64,000 nucleotides of DNA from Sulfotelmatobacter sp963788225 (GTDB lineage: Bacteria; Acidobacteriota; Terriglobia; Terriglobales; Acidobacteriaceae): the NCBI GenBank assembly GCA_963788225.1, contig CAWBGI010000003.1, positions 62,001 through 126,000 of the forward strand, given 5' to 3'. Below, piece after piece: positions 26,441 through 34,717 of this stretch. The notes under the pieces are model-generated. The model did not search any database, was not told the origin of the DNA, and worked only from the letters and a program-made list of their open reading frames with translations. The translations under genes and the position numbers were made by a program. Numbering within the stretch: position 1 is the stretch's first letter; each line of letters opens with the position of its first letter.

Positions 26441-26528
26441 GTCCGTCGGCAAGCTCAATCCGTCTGGTGTAGACTGATTGAGTTAACCCCTCCGCTGCGG
26501 ATCCGGAAGCAGCGGGTTCCTTCCTAGT

Positions 26529-26605
26529 CGGGACGTGGCTCAGCCTGGTAGAGCACTCGCTTGGGGTGCGAGGGGTCGGCAGTTCAAATCTGCCCGTCCC
26601 GACCA
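26529..26605 (+). tRNA. tRNA-Pro(GGG)
   Basis: 77 nt with a full cloverleaf: acceptor CGGGACG pairs with CGTCCCG, D-arm GGCTCAGCCTGGTAGAGC, anticodon stem CTCGC/GCGAG with loop TTGGGGT (anticodon GGG at 26563-26565), T-arm GGCAG-TTCAAAT-CTGCC, discriminator A and encoded CCA (26603-26605). It reads CCC proline codons. A half-copy of the 'aggtcttag' repeat follows 12 bases downstream. Confidence 0.97.
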
Positions 26606-26816
26606 TTCAATTCACAGGTCTTGGGTATTAGGTCTTAAAGAAACCGGGCCCTTTGCCTGACTGTCGCTCCTTTCGTGCAGCCCGAACCAAGAAAAGCACT
26701 TTGACCGGAGCCGCCTCTCCCGCACAATCTGAGTAATTGCGTTGGCCGTTGCGCCGCTCTCGTCCAAGCTCTTTCCAGGCCGCAGTTGCAAGTAGTTCAC
26801 TCTCGGGGGAATTCTT

Positions 26817-27017
26817 ATGTCCGGGCAAGTCATTTTGGATTTCGACGATCAGGCCGACGCGCTGCGTTTTGCCTTGGCCGCGGGGTCGGTGATGGCGGGC
26901 GACGAAGCTCGCGCCACCGACAATCTGGTTCAGGAAACGTCGCGCGCCAGCCGCATCCGCCTGGACGCCACAGGTGCGGGAAAGATCAAGAAGCCAACTA
27001 AAGAGCGCGCGTCCTAA
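26817..27017 (+). CDS. Small hypothetical protein (66 aa)
   Basis: A 66-residue frame starting SGQVILDFDDQADALRFALA and ending KIKKPTKERAS: an acidic/hydrophobic first half that could form a beta-alpha unit, and a basic tail. GGGGGAA (26802-26808) lies eight bases before the ATG. Composition (high Ala, Asp, Arg) matches neighbouring genes. No family was recognised. A long antisense frame covers the same DNA, but this one has the ribosome site. Confidence 0.5.
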   Translation: MSGQVILDFDDQADALRFALAAGSVMAGDEARATDNLVQETSRASRIRLDATGAGKIKKPTKERAS

Positions 27018-27092
27018 ACCTCGGCTGCGGCTATCCGCAACTGCAATGCTCATCGCCCCCCCGGCGGCTGTAGGCTCGCCCGAGCCTCAGGC

Positions 27093-30000
27093 CTAGAACG
27101 TTAGCCTCATTGCCAACTGCCCAATGCGGGGCGCCGGCCCACGAAAGGTGCCGGTCGCCGTGATCTCGCCAAATGTTGGATTGTCAATGTTGGCGGTACC
27201 GTTGACCGACGTCGGCTGCGCGAACTCAGGATGATTCAGGGCATTGAAATATTCCACGCGAAACTCCAGCTTCATTCGTTCGGTGATTGACGTAGTTTTC
27301 GCCAGCGCGATGTCGAGGTTGGTCAGGCCCGGGCCGCGGAGCGTGTTGCGCGCCAGCCCATAGGTGCGGTCGCCCGGATTGTTCACCGGATCGACCATCG
27401 GGAAACAGGGATTGGCGTTGCCGTAGTAAGGATTATTCTCCAGGGGCACGTTAGAAAAGCTATTGGGATCGAAAAGAAAGTTGCCCGTAACGGCGGTGGT
27501 CGTGATCTGACAAAGGCCGGTGTTGGGGTCGGTGCCGTAGCTTATCTCATTAATCGTCCTCACATGTCTGGGATCGAACTTTCTGATGGGCGCCACAACC
27601 GCGGCGTTGGAAAGGTAAGGATCGCCTGCCCCCGACGATCCGGGATTGAGTGGATCGGTGCTAAACGGTAATTTGGCGCCAATGTCGAAAGGAAATCCGG
27701 TTCGCCAGGTGACGATGGGATATAGACTCCAGCCCTGCGTAAGGCGCTTTGGCCCCGTAGCCCACATACGAGCAAAGGGAAGATCCCATCCTCCGCTGAA
27801 ACTGATGCGTTGCCGGACATCGCTGTCGCTGGAAGCATAGAAGAAATCCGGGCTGTAGACGGGCACCGTGGAATTGCGCTGCCGGAAACCGGAGGCATTG
27901 TCGAGGTTATGAGAATAAGTGTAGGCGAGGGTGAAATAGGCTGTACCCAGCCGTGAGGCTCTGGGTTGCCGCGTCAGGCTGGCCTCGAGGGCGTTGTAGT
28001 TGGCATGGGAGACGTTTTGGAATTCGGGGAGTTGGCCGAAACATCCCGCACAGCTACTATCCAGTTGCCGGTTATAACTCCCCAGGACCATGGGGTTGAT
28101 GTCCTTCAGCGACGTCAGTCCATGCCCTGAGCTTCCTACGTAATTGGTTTCCAGAACCGTGTCGGCGAAGAGATTGTGTTGCAGGCTCAAGTTGTATTGA
28201 TAGACGTAAGGGGTGCGCAGGTGGGGGTCGTCCAGATAGACGAAGCCGGTGCTATTGATCGGCAAAAACGGAGTGAAATCGATGTTCGGCGCCGGCGGTT
28301 TCGACGGAAATGTGTTGGGAACACCGAGAGCCGTGCAGCTGCTATTTGCGCATGCATTTGGAAACGGCTGGGCGAGGAAAGTCAGCGGCGCGCTCGGCGG
28401 TGTTGAAACGCCGGGGAACAGGAAACCTGCATTGCTCACAAAAGGGGGCTGGCCGTTGAGCTGAAGGTTGTCCTCACCTTTAAGAATGTCGTAGAAGACG
28501 CCGAAGCCGCCGCGGATACTCGTTTTTCCACTCCCAGTTGGGTCCCAGGCAAATCCAAAGCGGGGCGCGAAGTTCTTCTTGTCCGGGAAGTTGGTGCCTT
28601 TCGGGGCGCCAGGGTCTCCGGGAAACACCAGCCCCAGCGGGGCATTTACGAACCGCCGGGATTGTTCTCCTGGAATTACGGAAAACGAGCGTCCCTGAGT
28701 GTCCGACTTGGGCGTGTTGTATTCGTAACGTAACCCCAGCGTCAGCACCAGGTTCTTGCTTGCATGCCACTCGTCCTGGCCAAACACATAACTGCTCTTG
28801 CTGCGGATGTTGGAAGGGGCAAGCGCGCCCTGGAAATATTCATCCGGAACTCCGAGAAGAAAATCTGCGTAGGGATTCCCCGAGCTGACACTTGAGCCAC
28901 CAAAGGTGAAAAAATCAAATTCACCATTTGTGTAATAGTCGTAAACCAGATTCTCCTGATAGGGAGAGAATCCAGCGCCGAACCTCCAGTTGTGCTTTCC
29001 CCGCGTCCACGAAACCGCGTCCGTCCAGGAGAAGGTGTTTTCGACATAGCGCGTCGGGCCATTTTCGCTGGGACCGAGGGAGAGACCGTTATCGAAGAAG
29101 AGATTGGTCGGGCCGGTGGCCAGATCGGGAGTGATCTGGACGCCCAACGCCGGGCCAGAAGGCAGATGGTTCCCAGGAATGTCCGCCACGTAATTGCTGC
29201 GATGCGTAACGAAATGAAACTCGTTGAGCAACAGCGGCGAGAAGATGCGAGTGTAAGCAAGATTTGTGAAGTAATAATTGGCCGGCGTGCGGCTGGGGAA
29301 GCCAGGAACCGTGGCATACGGGAAGGGGTTCGTGAAAACGATGCGGTTTGCGCCAACCGTAGCGGAAAACTTGTCTTTCGCACTGAGGTTGAAGTCAAAC
29401 CTGGTGGTCAATTCATCCCGATCATCCGATGTCGGCAGCGTGGTGGAGAGCAACCCGCCGGGGGCGCTGGGAATTAAGCCAGCATTAAGGTAGGCCTGCG
29501 CCACGGGATCGATCTTCGTAGGATCAATAATGGCGTTGTTTGCGTTTCCGTTGGGTGTCGCAAAATAATTGTTGGCCTGCAGGAAGGTAACCACGCCCGG
29601 ATCGGGACATCCGGCGAGATTCAAGCACACGATCCCATCGTAGGCTTGAGCATGCGAAAAATTCCCGGCCAGCTCTTCGGGTGTGAAGACGGGCGCTTTA
29701 ATGTCCGGCGTAGCCTGAACCTGCCGCTGCCCCTGGTAGGCAACAAAGAAGAAAAACTTGTCCTTTACGATGGGCCCTCCCAGCGTAGCTCCGTATTGGT
29801 TGCGCTTAAGGTCGAGACGCGGAAGACCCTGCTGAACATTGAAATAGTCATTGGCGTCGAGCACCCGGTTCCTGAAAAATTCGAACAGGCTGCCGTGAAT
29901 CTGATTGGTGCCGGATTTGGTCACGACGCTGATGATGCCGCCGCCGTTGCGTCCGTATTCAGCCGTGTAGTTGCTCGTCAGAAGCCGGAACTCGGCGATG

Positions 30001-30770
30001 GCATCCGGATTAGGATCGAGCAGGTTGCTGTTGTCCAGCAGATCGTTGTTCAATCCGCCGTCTAGCAGAAACGTCACCGAGTCAGTGCGTCCACCTGCAA
30101 TGCTGTAATTACCTGCGCCCCCATTGTCGTCGTTACTCTCCGTGACTCCCGGCTGAAGCAACGCCAGGTCCAGCACGTCCCGTCCGTTTAGGGGCATGTT
30201 GATGAGGGTTCGTCCCGTTATCGATTGGCCCACTGTCGGATTCACGGTTTCCACCGGCGCAGCCTCGGCGCCAACGTCAACCGTCTCGCTGGCCGCTCCG
30301 ACTTCCATCTTGACGTCGATGCGCAAGGCCTGGTTGATCATCAACTTCTGTTCTTTGCTGATCACCGTCCGAAACCCAGGGTGCTCAGCCGTCACGGTGT
30401 AGTTTCCAATCGGCAGTGCCAACACCTGGAAATATCCTTGACTGTCCGAGGTGGATGTACGAGTGACGTGCGTAGCTGTGTTGGTCACGGTGATCTGTGC
30501 ATTTGCAATCACAGCTCCCTGCGGATCGTAGACCGTTCCGAAGATTCTTCCAGTTGCGTCCTGGGCTGACGCCACCGTGGCCGCTGCCAGCGCGGCCAGC
30601 AAGAGCAACGCGAGGCAGCCTCGTCGACGGCAGTTGAGGTGCGGGCGCACCGCCCGTACTCCGGACGGCCAGCCCAATGCCGACGCTGCAAAGAACGTCC
30701 TTGAGTGACTCTTGAATATTGTCTCGACATTTCCAAGCCAGACATCTCGCCTTCTCTGCTGAATCACCAT
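27093..30770 (-). CDS. Large TonB-dependent receptor-like protein with carboxypeptidase-regulatory domain
   Basis: 1225 residues. A signal-like helix (GCLALLLLAALAAATVASAQ) at about 51-70, a carboxypeptidase-regulatory domain (GRIFGTVYDPQGAVIANAQI, residues ~73-160), a plug (NMPLNGRDVLDLALLQPGVT, FLLDGGLNNDLLDNSNLLDP, FRLLTSNYTAEYGRNGGGII) and a very long barrel ending in PRIGQLAMRLTF, an outer-membrane-type C-terminus. The N-terminal 45 residues before the signal helix are unusual, so the true start may be downstream of the ATG at 30770, where no good ribosome site is seen. This Oar-like family is amplified in Acidobacteriota and presumably handles polymers or siderophores; ligand unknown. 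Confidence 0.87.
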   Translation of the reverse strand: MVIQQRRRDVWLGNVETIFKSHSRTFFAASALGWPSGVRAVRPHLNCRRRGCLALLLLAALAAATVASAQDATGRIFGTVYDPQGAVIANAQITVTNTATHVTRTSTSDSQGYFQVLALPIGNYTVTAEHPGFRTVISKEQKLMINQALRIDVKMEVGAASETVDVGAEAAPVETVNPTVGQSITGRTLINMPLNGRDVLDLALLQPGVTESNDDNGGAGNYSIAGGRTDSVTFLLDGGLNNDLLDNSNLLDPNPDAIAEFRLLTSNYTAEYGRNGGGIISVVTKSGTNQIHGSLFEFFRNRVLDANDYFNVQQGLPRLDLKRNQYGATLGGPIVKDKFFFFVAYQGQRQVQATPDIKAPVFTPEELAGNFSHAQAYDGIVCLNLAGCPDPGVVTFLQANNYFATPNGNANNAIIDPTKIDPVAQAYLNAGLIPSAPGGLLSTTLPTSDDRDELTTRFDFNLSAKDKFSATVGANRIVFTNPFPYATVPGFPSRTPANYYFTNLAYTRIFSPLLLNEFHFVTHRSNYVADIPGNHLPSGPALGVQITPDLATGPTNLFFDNGLSLGPSENGPTRYVENTFSWTDAVSWTRGKHNWRFGAGFSPYQENLVYDYYTNGEFDFFTFGGSSVSSGNPYADFLLGVPDEYFQGALAPSNIRSKSSYVFGQDEWHASKNLVLTLGLRYEYNTPKSDTQGRSFSVIPGEQSRRFVNAPLGLVFPGDPGAPKGTNFPDKKNFAPRFGFAWDPTGSGKTSIRGGFGVFYDILKGEDNLQLNGQPPFVSNAGFLFPGVSTPPSAPLTFLAQPFPNACANSSCTALGVPNTFPSKPPAPNIDFTPFLPINSTGFVYLDDPHLRTPYVYQYNLSLQHNLFADTVLETNYVGSSGHGLTSLKDINPMVLGSYNRQLDSSCAGCFGQLPEFQNVSHANYNALEASLTRQPRASRLGTAYFTLAYTYSHNLDNASGFRQRNSTVPVYSPDFFYASSDSDVRQRISFSGGWDLPFARMWATGPKRLTQGWSLYPIVTWRTGFPFDIGAKLPFSTDPLNPGSSGAGDPYLSNAAVVAPIRKFDPRHVRTINEISYGTDPNTGLCQITTTAVTGNFLFDPNSFSNVPLENNPYYGNANPCFPMVDPVNNPGDRTYGLARNTLRGPGLTNLDIALAKTTSITERMKLEFRVEYFNALNHPEFAQPTSVNGTANIDNPTFGEITATGTFRGPAPRIGQLAMRLTF

Positions 30771-30937
30771 GGGGCCCCCCGCAAAGACGGCATTCTACAC
30801 CTGGGAGCAAGAGAGTATGAGTTCCCAGCTCGTCAGCAAGCAAGCCGGTTGCATTTGAATGCGATTGAGAGTGAGAGTGAGGCTCGCGTCGGAGGCGGAT
30901 CAAGTGCAGGATTCTTCGCCGGAATTATCCGGCAGCG

Positions 30938-31342
30938 CTATCCCGTGCGCCGTGTGGAAAGCAGGTTCAAAATCTCGCGCAAGCCCTGGCGGATGTGCTG
31001 GAGTTCTGCCGCCGACTGTGTGGGGAACGGAATCGCAGCCTGCCCTTTCTCGGGTTTCGCCTCGGAGCGCAGTTGCTGGCGTGCGCCCACGATGGTGAAT
31101 CCCTGCTCGTAGAGCAGTTGCTTGATTCGCAGCACGCTCTCCACGTCGCGCCTGCGGTACATGCGCTGGCCCGTGCTGCTTTTCACCGGCTTGAGTTGCG
31201 GGAACTCGCTTTCCCAGAAGCGCAGCACATAGGCGGGCAGGCGGCACAGTGTGGCCACTTCGCCGATACGGAAATAAAGCTTGTCGGGGATGAAGATCTC
31301 ATCCGTCTTGCTCTTGCCCGCGCTCTTCTTCCTGGCACTCAT
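30938..31342 (-). CDS. MerR-family transcriptional regulator
   Basis: 134 residues: a basic head (SARKKSAGKSKTDE), then the MerR winged helix-turn-helix (LYFRIGEVATLCRLPAYVLR, FWESEFPQLKPVKSSTGQRM, YRRRDVESVLRIKQLLYEQG) and a short helical C-terminus. No Cys-type metal-binding tail is present, so the inducer is unknown. The start at ATG 31342 places the basic head before the domain; upstream in-frame sequence is not protein-like. It belongs to the MerR subgroup often found near translation genes in this phylum (inference). A divergent or autoregulated promoter would lie at 31343-31400. Confidence 0.85.
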   Translation of the reverse strand: MSARKKSAGKSKTDEIFIPDKLYFRIGEVATLCRLPAYVLRFWESEFPQLKPVKSSTGQRMYRRRDVESVLRIKQLLYEQGFTIVGARQQLRSEAKPEKGQAAIPFPTQSAAELQHIRQGLREILNLLSTRRTG

Positions 31343-31504
31343 GTTCGAACTCACGGCTATGGGTTTCACAATTGTGACATACCCCCGAGGAATCGACGGG
31401 AAGAATTTTTGAGACGGAGTCCCAGCAATTAGCAATTAGCAGTTAGCGCTCAAGTTCCGGAGCGCTGAACTACGTCTGGGGCCAAGGGCCAAATGCCAAT
31501 TGCT

Positions 31505-31545
31505 AAAAAGGAAACGCCTCTCAAGAGGTGCTTCTCCTGAGAGGC
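31505..31545 (-). terminator. Rho-independent terminator of the Lys-rich peptide transcript
   Basis: An eight-base stem GCCTCTCA/TGAGAGGC (31538-31545 with 31516-31523) followed on the minus strand by GTTTCCTTTTT. It lies about 45 bp after the stop of the 12-residue peptide gene. Confidence 0.8.
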
Positions 31546-31588
31546 TGGTTAAATTCTCGGCCCATGCGAAGTATCGTTTCGCAGACGG

Positions 31589-31627
31589 TTAGTGTTTCTT
31601 CTTTTTTGCTTTCTTCTTCGTTGCCAT
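31589..31627 (-). CDS. 12-residue Lys-rich peptide (MATKKKAKKKKH)
   Basis: A 13-codon frame with a perfect GGAGG (31635-31639) seven bases before the ATG and a terminator hairpin just after the stop, together defining a tiny stand-alone transcript. The product is MATKKKAKKKKH, 8 of 12 residues Lys, resembling Lys-rich tails of small nucleic-acid-binding proteins. The signals are stronger than for many longer genes here. It could be a real microprotein, a leader peptide, or the remnant of a larger gene; none can be excluded. Confidence 0.55.
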   Translation of the reverse strand: MATKKKAKKKKH

Positions 31628-31639
31628 GAAGGCTCCTCC

Positions 31640-31963
31640 GTGAACGATTTTCCCTTGCAAAGGGGGTCACAACTTTACGGGACCCGATCACAAACGCAAC
31701 CCAATTCGTAGTACGGGCAGCGTCCTTAACACAAGATATTGCGGCAGTATGAACGTAGTGTCAACACAATAATGCAGTGCTGAGAAGAATTCTCTCCAAA
31801 GGCGTCGTCGGTCGTCGGCCCTCGGCCTGTCGGCGGCGCGCGCTCAGCGAGCGTCATGACGAACGAGCGCTGGCCGACGACCGAAGGCCGACAGCCGAAG
31901 ACCGATAGCCGCCGGCCAACGACAGCTTTCGGCCAACGACGGCTTTCCGGTACACTGCGCCTC
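31640..31963. other. Intergenic region with GC-rich inverted repeats
   Basis: 324 bp between the Lys-rich peptide gene and hyuB. From 31803 to 31945 it consists of degenerate units of the kind GGCCGACGACCGAAGG and their reverse complements, giving an imperfect palindrome. No gene is seen in it; the peptide's promoter should lie at its left end. Confidence 0.55.
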
Positions 31964-33646
31964 ATGCGGCGCGATCCCATCGACCTGGAGATCTTCAAGA
32001 ACCTCTTCCACTCCATTGCCGAGGAGATGGGTGCGGCGCTGCGCCGCACGGCCTTTTCTCCCAACATCAAGGAACGGCGAGATTATTCGTGTGCCGTGTT
32101 CGATGGCGAGGGGCAAGTCATCGCCATGGGCGACCACATGCCAGTGCATCTCGGTTCTATGCCCATGTCAGTACGGGCCGCGATTGCCGCGCACGAAATG
32201 GCGCCAGGCGACGTAATCATGCTGAATGATCCTTTCCGCGGCGGAACCCATCTGCCCGACATCACTCTGGTAGCGTCGGTGTATGTGGGGGAAAAAGTGT
32301 GGCGCGGGCGCCCCCGCCCGCGAACTGCCGGGAGCCTTCCCGACTTCTACGTAGCCTCAAGAGCACATCACGCCGACGTAGGCGGCGCCTTCGCCGGATC
32401 AATGGGATTGTGCCGCGAGATCTATCAGGAAGGATTCCGCATTCCTCCGGTAAAACTCATGCGGGCGGGTGTAATGGATCGTGATGTGCTGGCGCTGCTG
32501 CTCAACAACGTGCGCACGCCAGCGGAACGCGAAGGCGATCTGGGAGCACAAATCGCTGCCTGCCACACCGGAGCCGAACGGCTGCGGGAGGTCTGCGCGC
32601 GATACGGTATTGATCGCGCCAAACGCGCCGCGCAGGAACTGCTGTCGTATTCCGAAGAACTGATGCGGGCATTTCTGCACCACGTGCCGCCGGGTACGTA
32701 TTCTTCCGAGGACTTTCTGGACAACGACGGCATCACCGACAAGCCCGTGAAGATTGCAGTGACGGTGAACGTGTGGGGCCGGGTCTCAGACCGCCCTGAG
32801 CGAAGTCGAAGGGACCCGGCCACGGATCGAAGACCCGTCTCCACAAAGCCACTAGTCGCCGTTGACTTCACCGGAAGCGATCCGCAGGTCGAAGGCAGCG
32901 TAAACGCCGTCGAAGCGATCACCTATTCGGCATGCTTTTACGTTTTCCGTTGTTTGCTCGCCGAAGACGTCCCGGCAACCGCGGGCCTGATGCGCCCCAT
33001 CCAGGTCATCGCTCCCGAAGGCACGATCGTGAATGCGCGTCCACCGGCCGCCGTGGCGGGCGGCAATGTCGAAACCTCGCAACGCATCGTCGACGTTCTG
33101 CTGCGGGCGCTGGCCCAGGCCATCCCGGACCGGATTCCGGCGGCCGCCTCGGGCACCATGAACAATCTCACCATCGGTGGAATCGATCCGCGCACCGGCG
33201 AGCCCTTTGCTTACTACGAGACGATTGCCGGAGGCATGGGGGCGCGGCCCACTAAGCCGGGTGTCTCCGGCGTGCATACCCACATGACGAATTCGCTGAA
33301 CACTCCGGCGGAGGCTCTCGAGTACGCCTATCCCTTGCGGGTTCGGCGCTACTCACTTCGCCCCGGCAGCGGCGGTGCGGGGAAGCATCGCGGTGGCGAC
33401 GGAATTATCCGCGAGATTGAAGTGCTGGCCGATTGCGAGGTCACGCTGCTCTCAGACCGGCGCACGCACGGGGCCTGGGGATTGGCAGGCGGCAAGCCAG
33501 GCTCGCCGGGAAAAGCCAGTGTGATTCGCAGCAGCGGCTCAATCGAGGAAATGGCGGGAAAATTCAGCACGCGCCTGCGAAAAGGCGAGCGTATTAGGAT
33601 TGAATCGCCGGGCGGCGGCGGGTGGGGCCCGGTTGACGCGAAGTGA
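31964..33646 (+). CDS. Hydantoinase B/oxoprolinase family protein
   Basis: 560 residues of the HyuB/5-oxoprolinase C-terminal subunit family: DPIDLEIFKNLFHSIAEEMG, SPNIKERRDYSCAVFDGEGQ, HLGSMPMSVRAAI, NDPFRGGTHLPDITLVAS, RAHHADVGGAFAGSMG and a Gly-rich RLRKGERIRIESPGGGGWG end. The family hydrolyses N-carbamoyl or cyclic amides (hydantoin, oxoproline) with ATP, normally with a HyuA partner, which is not adjacent. ATG at 31964 matches the family start. Two segments look like repeat insertions: WRGRPRPRTAGSLP (DNA hairpin 32303-32322) and DRPERSRRDPATDRRP (repeat 32794-32813). Confidence 0.88.
   Translation: MRRDPIDLEIFKNLFHSIAEEMGAALRRTAFSPNIKERRDYSCAVFDGEGQVIAMGDHMPVHLGSMPMSVRAAIAAHEMAPGDVIMLNDPFRGGTHLPDITLVASVYVGEKVWRGRPRPRTAGSLPDFYVASRAHHADVGGAFAGSMGLCREIYQEGFRIPPVKLMRAGVMDRDVLALLLNNVRTPAEREGDLGAQIAACHTGAERLREVCARYGIDRAKRAAQELLSYSEELMRAFLHHVPPGTYSSEDFLDNDGITDKPVKIAVTVNVWGRVSDRPERSRRDPATDRRPVSTKPLVAVDFTGSDPQVEGSVNAVEAITYSACFYVFRCLLAEDVPATAGLMRPIQVIAPEGTIVNARPPAAVAGGNVETSQRIVDVLLRALAQAIPDRIPAAASGTMNNLTIGGIDPRTGEPFAYYETIAGGMGARPTKPGVSGVHTHMTNSLNTPAEALEYAYPLRVRRYSLRPGSGGAGKHRGGDGIIREIEVLADCEVTLLSDRRTHGAWGLAGGKPGSPGKASVIRSSGSIEEMAGKFSTRLRKGERIRIESPGGGGWGPVDAK
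32794..32813. repeat. Dispersed 20-bp repeat inside hyuB
   Basis: The 20-bp sequence CCCTGAGCGAAGTCGAAGGG, read here as PERSRR. The same element with one change (T to C) is in mutS2 at 48945-48964, in a different reading frame. Confidence 0.85.
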
Positions 33647-33730
33647 CTTTGATAGTTGATTAATCGCCTCCGGCGGAGTACACGTTAAGCGGCGCAGTTC
33701 AGTGGTTCGAAATAGAAAGAGGATCTCTCT

Positions 33731-34081
33731 ATGCACATCATCAAATCAGTGGGAGTGCTCTCGGTCGCCAAGATCATGGGATTGATGTACGCCTGTTTGG
33801 GCCTGATCTTTGCTCCACTTTTCCTCCTGGTAGGACTGCTGGCATCAGCGGCAGGCCAACACAACAATCCCTTTGCGGGGATTTTTAGCATTGGCTTTGC
33901 TGTTTTCTTTCCGGTGCTCTACGGCGTGATCGGGTTCATTGCGGGCGCGATCGGTGCGTTGCTCTATAATCTGTTCGCCCGCTGGGTTGGCGGCTTTGAA
34001 CTGGAAATAGAAGTGCGCCCGCAGACCCTGACCGCGCCCTATCCCATCATCCCTCCAGCCAGCCCTGCATCTAACTCGTAG
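33731..34081 (+). CDS. Hypothetical membrane protein
   Basis: 116 residues with two or three membrane helices: IMGLMYACLGLIFAPLFLLV, GIFSIGFAVFFPVLYGVIGF and GAIGALLYNLFARWVGGFEL, then a short polar tail. The conserved-looking start (IIKSVGVLSVAKIMG) resembles small acidobacterial membrane proteins, but no function is known. ATG follows AGAGGA at seven-base spacing. It precedes the DUF1572 gene by 10 bp and probably shares its transcript. Confidence 0.75.
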   Translation: MHIIKSVGVLSVAKIMGLMYACLGLIFAPLFLLVGLLASAAGQHNNPFAGIFSIGFAVFFPVLYGVIGFIAGAIGALLYNLFARWVGGFELEIEVRPQTLTAPYPIIPPASPASNS

Positions 34082-34091
34082 GGCCGGAATT

Positions 34092-34634
34092 ATGAAAGAT
34101 CTTGCTTCTCATTATCTAGACGAAGCCCGCCGCCAGTTCCGCGGGCACAAGCGCATGGCCGAGGGCGCTATGGAGCAACTTCGCGACCAAGATTTTTTCG
34201 TCACCCTCGATCCGGAATCGAACTCGGTGGCGATTCTCGTGAAACACCTTGCCGGCAACATGCGCTCCCGCTTCACCGACTTCCTCACGACTGATGGCGA
34301 GAAGCCCGACCGCTTTCGCGACCGCGAATTCGAACTGAACGCGGCCACCACTCGCGCGGATGTGATGAAGCTGTGGGAAGAGGGATGGAACTGTGTCTTT
34401 GCGGCCCTCGACGCCCTTAAGCCCGACGATGTGATGCGCACGGTGACGGTCCGCGGCCAGCCTCATACCGTGCTGCAAGCGATCAACCGCCAGATCGCGC
34501 ATTACGCGCAGCATATCGGGCAGCTCGTCTTCCTGGCCAAGCATCTGCGTTCAAACGAGTGGCAGACGCTGAGCATTCCACGCGGCAAGTCGGAAGAGTT
34601 CAAGATGGCCGCGCCGCAACCTAACAAAGCATGA
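34092..34634 (+). CDS. DUF1572/DinB-like protein
   Basis: 180 residues of the DUF1572 branch of the DinB superfamily: YLDEARRQFRGHKRMAEGAM, NSVAILVKHLAGNMRSRFTD (His ligand region), and INRQIAHYAQHIGQLVFLAK with further His residues placed as in DinB metal sites. These are putative metal-binding four-helix bundles of unknown activity. ATG 10 bp after the preceding gene; the GCCGGAA stretch upstream is a weak ribosome site. A second DinB-superfamily gene lies at 23144. Confidence 0.85.
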   Translation: MKDLASHYLDEARRQFRGHKRMAEGAMEQLRDQDFFVTLDPESNSVAILVKHLAGNMRSRFTDFLTTDGEKPDRFRDREFELNAATTRADVMKLWEEGWNCVFAALDALKPDDVMRTVTVRGQPHTVLQAINRQIAHYAQHIGQLVFLAKHLRSNEWQTLSIPRGKSEEFKMAAPQPNKA

Positions 34635-34717
34635 GTTAGCAGAGAAGCGGCTCCTACGGTGCTAGAATCATACGTTTCATCACAAGCTAACTCGTCTTAG
34701 CTGAAAGGATGCGCATC

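Noticed and set aside
31806..31945. Possible protein start within the GC-rich repeat before hyuB
   Set aside because: The extra residues before MRRDPIDLE are encoded by degenerate inverted repeats; the family start is at 31964.
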